NCBI GenBank assembly: GCA_902760805.1
Contig: CACWHY010000024.1
Location: 1-62,543, forward strand
Reading direction: 5' to 3'
Length of the DNA stretch: 62,543 nt
DNA from: Ruminococcus flavefaciens
GTDB taxonomy: Bacteria; Bacillota; Clostridia; Oscillospirales; Ruminococcaceae
Part shown: positions 9,206 through 17,190 of the stretch, piece by piece
Numbering within the stretch: the stretch's first letter is position 1
How the letters are laid out: the number at the start of each line of letters is the position of its first letter
Program-made: the position numbers and the translations under genes
Notes under the pieces: model-generated
What the model was told of the DNA's origin: nothing
Seen by the model: only the letters and a program-made list of their open reading frames with translations
The model's database searches: none

Positions 9206-10066
9206 ATGAAGGTGAGAGAAATGCTGCGAAGTACAAGGGGATGGATCGCTGTTATATTGCTGGCGATACTGACTTGCTGCCTTATATGGAGGAGCTGCAC
9301 TGCAAAGGAGCAGGATGAGCTGCCGCCGCTGAATTACAGCGAGAGCACATCACCTGCGACTATTTCTACCTCAGCTCCAACGACTTCTTCCATGAGCTCA
9401 GCAGCGGAAAATGGCAGCATCGCTGCAACAAGACCTGCTGATGAGTATCAGCCGTCAGCCTCGGAGCCGTGGCTGTCACGTTCAAAGGCAGAAGAGATAA
9501 CAGCAAAAGTGCAGGAACTGCACAGCAGTTTCCCTGACTTCATAGGCTGGCTCTATATGGCTGACTCGGATATAGATCATCCTGTGGTGCAGGGCACCGA
9601 CAACGAATACTACCTCTCACACGCCGTCAACGGCAGCTATTACCGAAGTGGTACCCTGTTTCTTGACTGGCGGTGCAGCAGAGACCTTTCAGACGGCACC
9701 AATATCATATTCGGGCATAATATGCAGAACGGGATGTTCGGAGATATACGCTCATTTCGAAATGACGAGGCATTTGATTCACATCGTTATGCTTGGTTTT
9801 TTACTCCGGATAAGGTATACCTGATAGAGTTTTTCGCACTCTCGATAGTCATCGGATATGATATTGTGTACGACGTACCCTGTGACTTGAATGAATGGCA
9901 CGACAGGCTCCTGGAAATGGCAGAGTTTCAAAGAGATGTGACAATGACGGATAAGCTCGCAGCATTCTCTACCTGTGCCTCAGACTATGACAATGCAAGA
10001 GCACTGTTCGCAGGTGTCCTGACTGCACAGGAAAGTATAGAAGACTGTATATATCCGGAGAGATAA
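9206..10066 (+). CDS. Class B sortase, complete
   Basis: Membrane-anchored sortase of 286 residues. ATG 9,206 follows GGAGGAGACTTTTTT. One N-terminal membrane segment (about residues 13-30) precedes a Ser/Thr-rich linker and the catalytic domain: GWLYMADSDIDHPVVQG opens it, His in IIFGHNM, Cys in FSTCASD and Arg in NARALFAG complete it. Likely polymerises or anchors the pilin and adhesin encoded just upstream. It has its own promoter inside an inverted repeat. It is the only intact sortase in the window, since the copy at 468 lacks its 5' end. Confidence 0.8.
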   Translation: MKVREMLRSTRGWIAVILLAILTCCLIWRSCTAKEQDELPPLNYSESTSPATISTSAPTTSSMSSAAENGSIAATRPADEYQPSASEPWLSRSKAEEITAKVQELHSSFPDFIGWLYMADSDIDHPVVQGTDNEYYLSHAVNGSYYRSGTLFLDWRCSRDLSDGTNIIFGHNMQNGMFGDIRSFRNDEAFDSHRYAWFFTPDKVYLIEFFALSIVIGYDIVYDVPCDLNEWHDRLLEMAEFQRDVTMTDKLAAFSTCASDYDNARALFAGVLTAQESIEDCIYPER

Positions 10067-10271
10067 AAAGCTTATGAAAGCGTTTCTGTGCCGTTTCATT
10101 TGGGCTTATATATCAAATATACAAGAAAAACTTGATACAGAGAAGGAAGATATATTTTACCTGATAGTTATATAAACGGAACGGGCTGATATAGAAGTTT
10201 TCTAGGATCTATTATTTAGCCCTGTCAAAACTCTGCGGCTCGCCCCCCTTAGCCCACTCTCGCAAATTATA

Positions 10272-10300
10272 TTGACTTTTCCACTGCGATATGGTAAAAT
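10272..10300 (+). promoter_or_regulatory. Promoter of the LRR protein gene
   Basis: TTGACT (10,272-10,277), 17-base spacer, TAAAAT (10,295-10,300). The start would fall near 10,307, giving a leader of about 205 bases. The stretch 10,067-10,270 before it is AT-rich and I see no gene in it. Confidence 0.7.
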
Positions 10301-10306
10301 ATTATC

Positions 10307-10500
10307 CAAAGATCGTGAGTTTTGTTCGGATAAAATTTTACGATCGGTCTCTCGGAAGGGGTTGACGGGGCTATGTTGGGGTACTTCGATCTAAGCGATA
10401 AGACAACCGGCATAGCTGCGCCCTTTTCACTTTTTTTTACGGAAAAACAAGCGTACTCTATGGGATAACTGCGTCCCGTGGAGTGCGCTTTTGTGATAAA
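10307..10500 (+). ncRNA. Structured leader RNA with terminator-like hairpin (unidentified riboswitch or attenuator candidate)
   Basis: Three elements are visible. A first stem pairs GATCGT (10,311-10,316) with ACGATC (10,340-10,345). A possible pseudoknot pairs GGTTG (10,360-10,364) with CAACC (10,404-10,408) and CTATG with CATAG across it. A strong hairpin pairs GCGTACTCTATGGGA (10,451-10,465) with TCCCGTGGAGTGCGC and ends in TTTTG just before the AAAGGAGG ribosome site. This is the layout of an aptamer followed by an expression platform. It does not match the consensus of any riboswitch class I can recall, including c-di-GMP, cobalamin, glycine and ZTP. Confidence 0.45.
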
Positions 10501-10512
10501 AGGAGGTTTTTT

Positions 10513-13500
10513 ATGAAAGGAAGATTTTGGAGAAAGGCACTGGCGGCGGCGCTGGCTCTGCTGGTAGTGTCGGGGAATGTACCGATAAGGTCTGTTGCCA
10601 ATCTGTTCGGCAGTGCGGCTATCACGGCAAGCGCTGAGGAAGCAGCGTCCGGTCAGTGCGGAGAAAATGCCTTCTGGAGCTTTGACACTGCCACCGGCAA
10701 GCTGACGATCTCCGGCACAGGGGCGATGAAAGATTATTATGATAATGGCGATCAGCCGTGGAATGACTATAGGGAAAATATCACCTCTGTTGAGATAGAA
10801 AACGGCATCACTTCTATCGGCAAAAATACGTTCTTTTACTGCAAAAGCCTTACATCAATAACAATACCTGACAGCGTTAAAAGCATAGGTGAGGATGCGT
10901 TTTCATACTGCAAAAGCCTTACATCAATAACGATACCCGACAGCGTTACAAGCATAGGTATGAATGCGTTCTATGAATGCACAGGTCTGACATCAATAAC
11001 GATACCCGACAGCGTTACAAGCATAGGCAAAGATGCGTTCGATGGCTGCACAAATATCACTGATGTTTACTGCTATGCTGACCCCAACAATCTAGAATGG
11101 AACGAATTCTGCTGTGATGATTTCATAAGATCCGAAACCGGCAAACCAACTATCTGCCACGTTCGTGAGGAGTATCTTGATACTTACAATTCAGAAAAGT
11201 TCAGCGATGTAAACGTTACATTCAAGGCGGAGAAAATGGACAAGTGCGGCGACCATGCCTATTGGTGCTTTGAGTCTGACATCGGCAAGCTGACGATCTT
11301 CGGCACAGGGGCTATGTACGATTATGAATATGATGGTGATACCGAAACTGTAAATTCACCGTGGTTTGCCTATAAGGACAATATCACCTCTGTTGTAATC
11401 GAAAACGGTATCACTTCTATCGGCAATTTTGAGTTCTTTAGCTGCACAGGTCTTACATCAATAACAATACCCGACAGCGTTAAAAGCATAGGCGGACAGG
11501 CGTTCTCTTGCTGCGAAGGTCTTACATCAATAACGATACCCGACAGTGTTGAAAGCATAGGCGAAGATGCGTTCTATAACTGCACCAATATCACAGATGT
11601 TTACTGCTATGCTGACCCAAACAATCTAGAATGGAACGAAGTCGACTGTGACGATTTCAATGAAGACGGCTTGACCGTCTGCCACGTTCGTGAGGAGCAT
11701 ATTGATACTTACAATTCAGAAAAGTTCAGCGGTAAGGTAAACGTCAAATTCAAGGCAGAGGCAATGGGCAAGTGCGGCGACCATGCCTATTGGTGCTTTG
11801 AGTCTGACGCCCGCAAGCTGACGATCTCCGGCACAGGGACGATGTATGATTATGGTTATACCACTCAGCCGTGGTATAACTATATAGACAATATCACCTC
11901 TGTTAAGATAGAAAACGGCATCACTTCTATCGGCAATAGTGCGTTTGATAGTTGTGCATATTTGACATCGATCACGATTCCCGACAGCGTTAAAAGCATA
12001 GGTGGTGATGCGTTCTATGAATGCACAAGCCTTAAATCAGTAACGATACCCGACAGCGTTAAAAGCATAGGGGGGGATGCGTTCTATCTCTGCCAAAATA
12101 TCACAGATGTTTACTGCTATGCTGACCCTGATAAACTGACATGGGACGAGGGCGGCTGTGATGATTTCAAGGAAGACGGCTCGACCGTTTGCCACGTTCC
12201 TGAGGAGTATATTGAGACTTATAACACCAAGTTCGGTGCCGGAAGCGAAACTCCTGTAAACGTTACATTCAAGGCAGAGCCAATGGGCAAGTGCGGCGGC
12301 CATGCCTATTGGCTCTTTGACCCTGACACCAGCAAGCTGACGATCTCCGGCACAGGGGATATTTTGGATTATGAATTTAACTATGAAACCGGAACTATAG
12401 ATTTACCGTGGTATGTCTATCAATACGATATCACCTCTGTTGAGATCGAAAAAGGCATCACATCTATCGCCAATGATGCATTCTCTTGGTGCACAAGCCT
12501 TACATCAGTAACGATACCCGACAGTGTTACAAGCATAGGTAATGGTGCATTCGTTGGCTGCATAGGTCTTACATCAATAGAGATACCTAACAGCGTTACA
12601 AGCATAGGTACTGATGCGTTCTATTACTGCACAAATATCACTGATGTTTACTGCTATGCTGACCCTGATAAACTGACATGGAACGAGGACTGCTGTGATG
12701 ATTTCATGGGAGCAGAGGAAAGCAGAGAGACCATCTGCCACGTTCCTAAGATGTATCTTGAGGATTATGAAGCTAAGTTCGGCGCTGGTAGTGAAACCCC
12801 TGTAAACGTCAGATTCGTTGGCGACGTGGACATGGGGCTTGGCGACCACCTCTACGGTCACTCGATCACTCTTGACGGCAGTATCGGCGTGAACTTCTTT
12901 GTCGAGTTGACAGATGAGCTCCTTGAAAGCGAGACCGCTCAGATGGCGTTCACTGTTCCCAACGGCAGCAAGACCGACACACAGACGCTTCTCGTCAAGG
13001 ACGTTATCGCAAATGATAAAAACAAGGTGAGCATCGGCAGCAAGACATACTACAAGTTCAAGTGCAGTGTTTCCGCAAAGGATATGGCTTCCGAGATAAC
13101 AGCACAGCTCGTTGACGGCGATAAGGCAGGTACAGAATACAAATACTCCGTCAAGGAATATGCGAATTATCTGCTTGCACACCCCGAGGTCGAGGAGTAT
13201 GGAAATGCAGCGCCGCTTGTCAAGGCTATGCTCAACTACGGTGCCGCTTCACAGACATACTTCAAGGAAGGCACAGCTGTCGGAGAAGTCCAGGACATGA
13301 CAGATGTTACTGTACCGAATACATTCAAGTTTGACGAAGACAACGCAGATCTCCCTGAGGGCGTGACCTTCGAGGGTGCAACACTCTCACTGAAGTCTGA
13401 GACAACGCTTTCCCTCTATTTCAAGGGACTGCCTGCGGATACAAAGTTCACCTGCGACGGTAAGACCGTTGAGACTGCAAAGAACGGCGAGTATGTGGTT

Positions 13501-13695
13501 GCCCGTATCAGAGGCATCAAGGCCAGCGAGCTGGAGAACGACTTCACCGTGACATTTAAGGGCGTAAGTATGAAATACAATGCAATGGCCTACTGCTACA
13601 ATGTCCTGAACGGCGGCTCTAATGATGCGGCATTGCAGAACGTCTGCAAGGCTCTGTATCTGTATGCACAGGCTGCGATCAACTATGCCGGATAA
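10513..13695 (+). CDS. Secreted BspA-like leucine-rich-repeat protein with four tandem modules
   Basis: Exported protein of 1,060 residues. ATG 10,513 follows AAAGGAGG; a signal peptide ends near SAAITASAEE. Four near-identical modules begin at roughly 10,654, 11,244, 11,770 and 12,289. Each opens with CG(E/D)xAxWxF and KLTISGTG, carries LRR_5 repeats (ITSIG.. and SVTIPDSVKSIG..) and ends with NITDVYCYADP and CHV(R/P)EE. A C-terminal domain from about 12,820 (GDHLYGHSITLDGSIGVNFF) recurs in secreted Clostridia proteins without known function. Such proteins are usually adhesive or surface exposed. DNA-level similarity between modules makes copy-number change by recombination likely. Confidence 0.75.
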   Translation: MKGRFWRKALAAALALLVVSGNVPIRSVANLFGSAAITASAEEAASGQCGENAFWSFDTATGKLTISGTGAMKDYYDNGDQPWNDYRENITSVEIENGITSIGKNTFFYCKSLTSITIPDSVKSIGEDAFSYCKSLTSITIPDSVTSIGMNAFYECTGLTSITIPDSVTSIGKDAFDGCTNITDVYCYADPNNLEWNEFCCDDFIRSETGKPTICHVREEYLDTYNSEKFSDVNVTFKAEKMDKCGDHAYWCFESDIGKLTIFGTGAMYDYEYDGDTETVNSPWFAYKDNITSVVIENGITSIGNFEFFSCTGLTSITIPDSVKSIGGQAFSCCEGLTSITIPDSVESIGEDAFYNCTNITDVYCYADPNNLEWNEVDCDDFNEDGLTVCHVREEHIDTYNSEKFSGKVNVKFKAEAMGKCGDHAYWCFESDARKLTISGTGTMYDYGYTTQPWYNYIDNITSVKIENGITSIGNSAFDSCAYLTSITIPDSVKSIGGDAFYECTSLKSVTIPDSVKSIGGDAFYLCQNITDVYCYADPDKLTWDEGGCDDFKEDGSTVCHVPEEYIETYNTKFGAGSETPVNVTFKAEPMGKCGGHAYWLFDPDTSKLTISGTGDILDYEFNYETGTIDLPWYVYQYDITSVEIEKGITSIANDAFSWCTSLTSVTIPDSVTSIGNGAFVGCIGLTSIEIPNSVTSIGTDAFYYCTNITDVYCYADPDKLTWNEDCCDDFMGAEESRETICHVPKMYLEDYEAKFGAGSETPVNVRFVGDVDMGLGDHLYGHSITLDGSIGVNFFVELTDELLESETAQMAFTVPNGSKTDTQTLLVKDVIANDKNKVSIGSKTYYKFKCSVSAKDMASEITAQLVDGDKAGTEYKYSVKEYANYLLAHPEVEEYGNAAPLVKAMLNYGAASQTYFKEGTAVGEVQDMTDVTVPNTFKFDEDNADLPEGVTFEGATLSLKSETTLSLYFKGLPADTKFTCDGKTVETAKNGEYVVARIRGIKASELENDFTVTFKGVSMKYNAMAYCYNVLNGGSNDAALQNVCKALYLYAQAAINYAG

Positions 13696-13709
13696 GAAAG
13701 GAGCGCATT

Positions 13710-13817
13710 ATGGATAAGGAAAAATACATCACACCTGATATGGAGATCGTGGAGTTCGAGGCTGAGGACGTTATTACCACCAGCCCTGAAACTGACGAGA
13801 CCAGTCTCATCAAATAA
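13710..13817 (+). CDS. Small acidic 35-residue peptide
   Basis: ATG 13,710 is spaced 8 bases from AAAGGAG and lies 14 bases after the LRR gene, in the same transcript, ahead of a terminator. The product begins MDKEKYITPDMEIVEFEAED and continues VITTSPETDE, strongly acidic with no cysteine and no hydrophobic span. Short peptides with a Y-x-x-P-x-(M/L)-E-hydrophobic start and an EDVITTS stretch are, from memory, common in Clostridia, but I know of no assigned function. It has no maturation enzyme next to it. Confidence 0.6.
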   Translation: MDKEKYITPDMEIVEFEAEDVITTSPETDETSLIK

Positions 13818-13819
13818 CT

Positions 13820-13862
13820 ATATCGGCGGATAACACTTGGTTGTCCGCCGATATTCATTTTA
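13820..13862 (+). terminator. Intrinsic terminator after the small peptide gene
   Basis: TATCGGCGGATAA and TTGTCCGCCGATA form a long stem followed by TTCATTTTAA. Confidence 0.75.
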
Positions 13863-13929
13863 AGAAGGGTAGGAACGCCTCCCGGCCGGGGAGTTTTCCC
13901 CGGAGGACAGGCTTCCTGCCCGAAAGCCC

Positions 13930-13958
13930 TTGCTATATGGCAGGGATCATGGTATAAT
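13930..13958 (+). promoter_or_regulatory. Promoter of the DUF3795 gene
   Basis: TTGCTA (13,930-13,935), 17-base spacer, TATAAT (13,953-13,958) with an upstream TGG. Confidence 0.65.
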
Positions 13959-13989
13959 GTGGTCAATAAAGCTGAAAGGGGGAGTTCCC

Positions 13990-14769
13990 ATGAAACGAGA
14001 GCTTGGTATCGCACGCTGCGGACTGGCCTGCTGTCTTTGCAGCGAGAACAAGGAGTGCAAAGGCTGCCGGCAGGACGGCTTTGCCGACCTTAGCTGGTGC
14101 AAGGACGCAGAGTGGTGCCAAAACCGGAAATGCGTTCTGGAAAAGAACATTTCGGGCTGCTATGAATGCCAGCCTAAGGACTGCCGGAAGGGGCTTTTTG
14201 CGGACAAGATCAAGGCAAGGGCTTTTGCGGAATTTGCCCGAAGATACGGCGTTTCTGAGCTGCTGGACTGCCTTGAGCGGAACGAAAGAGCCGGAGTGGT
14301 CTACCACCGTCAGGGGATCATGGGGGACTACGACGACTTCGATGACCTGGAGGAGCTGATCGGCTTCATCAGAAAGGGCGAGAGGCAGACCGTGAGATTT
14401 GAGCACTTTGACCCGACCGACGAAAAACGGAGCTGCGTTGTGCGAACAATGACCAAGCTCACCGGCAGAGACTACGGCTCTGTGAAGGCGGAGCTGGCGG
14501 CTCTTGCAGCGGAAATGGGCTGCGAGACCTACAACGATCAGCGTGTTTTCGGAAGATTTTTGGAATATCTGGGCTTTTCCCGGATAGGCGGATATGAGGG
14601 GCTGACCGTGGGAGAGCTGGAGCTGAAAAACGGGAGCTGGTGCGTTCACTGCACCGACCGCAAGGAATTTCAGCACCTGCTTCCTGTGGTGGACGGCGTG
14701 ATCTTCGACAGGCGTGACGACAGCCGTGGGCTCTTCGTGGAGGCTGTTTACAAGAAGACTACTAATTGA
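13990..14769 (+). CDS. DUF3795 cysteine-rich protein
   Basis: Protein of 259 residues. ATG 13,990 follows AAAGGGGGAG; longer in-frame starts overlap the promoter. The first 70 residues hold paired cysteines (CGLACCLC, CKGC, CYECQPKDC) in the DUF3795 pattern, probably a metal site. The C-terminal half, about residues 135-259, is a separate alpha/beta-looking segment I cannot place. Cytoplasmic, no signal peptide. The 13-base gap to the GH16 gene suggests co-transcription, but no functional link is evident. Confidence 0.65.
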   Translation: MKRELGIARCGLACCLCSENKECKGCRQDGFADLSWCKDAEWCQNRKCVLEKNISGCYECQPKDCRKGLFADKIKARAFAEFARRYGVSELLDCLERNERAGVVYHRQGIMGDYDDFDDLEELIGFIRKGERQTVRFEHFDPTDEKRSCVVRTMTKLTGRDYGSVKAELAALAAEMGCETYNDQRVFGRFLEYLGFSRIGGYEGLTVGELELKNGSWCVHCTDRKEFQHLLPVVDGVIFDRRDDSRGLFVEAVYKKTTN

Positions 14770-14782
14770 GAGGAGGATCATC

Positions 14783-16708
14783 ATGATCGGGAATTATGCA
14801 AAACGCCTGCTTTCGGCAGGTCTGGCGGCGGCGCTGGCCGGAGCTTTCCCGGCACCTCAGGCAAGGGCTCAGGAGGACGTGTTCTTCGAGGACTTCTCCG
14901 GCAGCAGTCTTGACCAGGAGAGCTGGCTCATCGCTGAGAAAAACTGGGGCGGAACAGTTACCGAAAACGGCGTGACACAGGACTACAACGGCGGCGTGAT
15001 CCATGAGAACGTTTCCCTCAGCGGCGGAAATTTGGTGCTGACCGGTCTGGGCAGCGGCTATGAGGGGGAGCTCCGTGGCATCGCCCGTGACGGCAGTCCC
15101 AGAGCTGACGGGAAGCGCTGCGGCGGAGCGATCGCCACAAGGGAGTATTTCGGATCGGGCAGCTACGAGATCCGGGCGAAAATTGCGCCGGTGCTGGGCT
15201 GCTGCTCCGCAATGTGGACCTTCGAGTATGAGGAGGACTACTCAGACGGCCTGACGATAACCAACCATGAGATCGACATCGAGTTCCCCGGAAGGGACGA
15301 AAACGACCAGCTTTCCCTGAGCCATGCACTTTGCACCACCTGGACCTCTGAGGAGGACTACCTTACCCGGTCGCCCTACTGCAAAGATCAGGCCGACGGG
15401 GAGTTCCACACCTACCGCTTTGACTGGCACACGGGCAGCGACACCGAGGAAAAGCGTGTTGATTTTTACTTCGACGGGGAGCTGACCTACACCTCGTACG
15501 ATAACGTCCCCACCAACGAGAGCCGCTTCTGGCTGGGGCTGTGGTTTCCGAAAAACTGGGCAGGAACGCCTGATTTTGAGCAGACTGAGTTCCTGGTGGA
15601 CTACGTTAAGATCACGCCCTTCCACGAAAGCGGCGACACTCAGCAGCATGAGAGCTACCCGGACAGCGGCTGGTATGAGAGCCCGGCAGAGCTCCCCAAG
15701 GGCTGGCTGCTTTGGCACAGCTACACAAGCTATTCCGCCCTGGACAGCAGGCTCTTCCTGAGAAGTCCAAGCGGCGAAACTCAGGAGATCACCGGGGACT
15801 TCATCCACCCCATGAACGGCAGCTTCGGCTCCTCGCCTGACCAGTTCGTTTTCATGGCTCTGGATCAGGCTGCGGACGAGTGGGACATCTTCCTCTGGGA
15901 GAAGGGAAAGGTGCGGAATTTGACCAAAAACAGCGGCTTCAACAACGAGGATCCCAAGTTCTCCCCCGACGGAAAAAGCATAGTTTTCAAAAGCGGACAT
16001 TGGGAAAGCGCAGCGGAGGGCTTCGTCTACGACCTGGCGCTGCTGGACGTGGCAACGGGGACGGTTGCCATGATCACTGAGGGCGGTCCTGAGGAGTCCA
16101 TGCCCTGCTTTTCTCCTGACGGGAAGTACCTGTATTACGCCCCTTTCAGCAAGGGCGTCGGCCAGATCTGGCGCATGGAGCTGGGATCTGACCGGATGGA
16201 AACGATCTTCGGCGAGGCCGGCGTCAACGCCTATTATCCGGTGACCTTCGGGGAGGAGATGTTCTTCACCAAGTGGTATTCGGCGGAAGATCGCTGCGAT
16301 CAGATCATGCGCTTTGACGGCAGCCAGATCACGGCTATGCCCTTCGATTCGCCGGACTACGACTGCTCAGACCCCTGTCCTCTGGAGGGCGGGATGATCT
16401 TCAGCAGCACAATGAACGGCGGCTATGACCTGTACTTCTACGACGGGACGAGCGTTTCGCCCCTCAGTGAGCTGAACACTGACAAAAACGAGCTGGGCGC
16501 TGCGTTTTTCCCTTATACTGAGGAGATCCGGGGAGATGTGAACTGCGACGGAGAGTTCAATATCGCCGACCTTGTGGCCATGCAGAAATGGCTGCTGGCA
16601 GTTCCCGGGGCTGAGGTCAAAAACTGGAAGGCTGGCGACCTTTGGGAAGATGAAAGGCTGAACGTGTTCGACCTTTGCCTAATGCGCCAGGAACTGATAG
16701 AGAGGTGA
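14783..16708 (+). CDS. GH16 glucanase with TolB-like propeller and C-terminal dockerin
   Basis: Secreted cellulosome-type enzyme of 641 residues. ATG 14,783 follows GAGGAGG; a signal peptide ends near QARAQE. The GH16 domain (about 20-280) contains the catalytic motif HEIDIEF near 162-167, with both glutamates and the aspartate, as in lichenases and laminarinases cleaving beta-1,3/1,4-glucans. Residues about 310-575 hold propeller repeats of the WD40/TolB kind (KFSPDGKSIVF, CFSPDGKYLYY). A type I dockerin closes the protein (GDVNCDGEFNIADLVAMQKW and a second helix set). The propeller between enzyme and dockerin is uncommon and may bind glycan. Exact substrate cannot be read from the sequence. 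Confidence 0.8.
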   Translation: MIGNYAKRLLSAGLAAALAGAFPAPQARAQEDVFFEDFSGSSLDQESWLIAEKNWGGTVTENGVTQDYNGGVIHENVSLSGGNLVLTGLGSGYEGELRGIARDGSPRADGKRCGGAIATREYFGSGSYEIRAKIAPVLGCCSAMWTFEYEEDYSDGLTITNHEIDIEFPGRDENDQLSLSHALCTTWTSEEDYLTRSPYCKDQADGEFHTYRFDWHTGSDTEEKRVDFYFDGELTYTSYDNVPTNESRFWLGLWFPKNWAGTPDFEQTEFLVDYVKITPFHESGDTQQHESYPDSGWYESPAELPKGWLLWHSYTSYSALDSRLFLRSPSGETQEITGDFIHPMNGSFGSSPDQFVFMALDQAADEWDIFLWEKGKVRNLTKNSGFNNEDPKFSPDGKSIVFKSGHWESAAEGFVYDLALLDVATGTVAMITEGGPEESMPCFSPDGKYLYYAPFSKGVGQIWRMELGSDRMETIFGEAGVNAYYPVTFGEEMFFTKWYSAEDRCDQIMRFDGSQITAMPFDSPDYDCSDPCPLEGGMIFSSTMNGGYDLYFYDGTSVSPLSELNTDKNELGAAFFPYTEEIRGDVNCDGEFNIADLVAMQKWLLAVPGAEVKNWKAGDLWEDERLNVFDLCLMRQELIER

Positions 16709-16711
16709 GAT

Positions 16712-17137
16712 ATGGACATGGAGGAGCTTTTCGGGAAGCCGGCCTTCCTGATAGATATTTTCCCAAAAACTGTTCCGACAAAAGCCGACGGGCGGTATTT
16801 TGAGGCGGAGCGCTTCTTTCAGCGCAGCCGGAGGGAGATCTTCGGCCGGTTTACAGCGATCCTGATGAAGCTGTACTGCTATCATGACATAGAGCTGGTC
16901 ACGGAGGAGGGCTCTCGGCCGGCAGATGCTCGGCTGCTTGCGGATCTTGTTGATGACTGCGAAAGCGGAAGGCTTAGCTATGTTCACTTTTTTCTGCCGG
17001 AGGAGGAAGTGCTGATCACCCTCTTTAGCGGAGATCTGTACATGACGGTATACAACGCTCAGGGAGCTCTCAGCCAGCTGATCTCACAGCTTGCCGGGAG
17101 CGAGGGACTGTTCTTTTATCCGGCACCGGCGGTCTGA
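16712..17137 (+). CDS. Unknown cytoplasmic protein, 141 residues
   Basis: Begins 3 bases after the GH16 stop with AGAGGTGAG as ribosome site, so translated with it. No signal peptide or membrane span. An alpha/beta composition with a Phe/Tyr-rich N-terminal third (FFQRSRREIFGRF) is all that can be seen. I do not recognise the family. Ends before a bidirectional terminator. Confidence 0.6.
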   Translation: MDMEELFGKPAFLIDIFPKTVPTKADGRYFEAERFFQRSRREIFGRFTAILMKLYCYHDIELVTEEGSRPADARLLADLVDDCESGRLSYVHFFLPEEEVLITLFSGDLYMTVYNAQGALSQLISQLAGSEGLFFYPAPAV

Positions 17138-17158
17138 GAGGAGCTTTTTAGGCATAAG

Positions 17159-17190
17159 AAAACGCCTCGTGGATCCGAGGCGTTTTTGTT
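17159..17190. terminator. Bidirectional intrinsic terminator
   Basis: AACGCCTCG and CCGAGGCGTT form the stem; Ts follow on the plus strand and A-rich sequence precedes it, so it can serve both the unknown gene and the convergent AGCS gene. Confidence 0.8.

Noticed and set aside
13963-14784. Long minus-strand frame opposite the DUF3795 gene
   Set aside because: Codon-bias shadow of the plus-strand gene, which has promoter, ribosome site and cysteine motif; the antisense frame has none.
15242-16000. 252-codon minus-strand frame opposite the GH16 gene
   Set aside because: Antisense shadow in high-GC coding sequence with no ribosome site.
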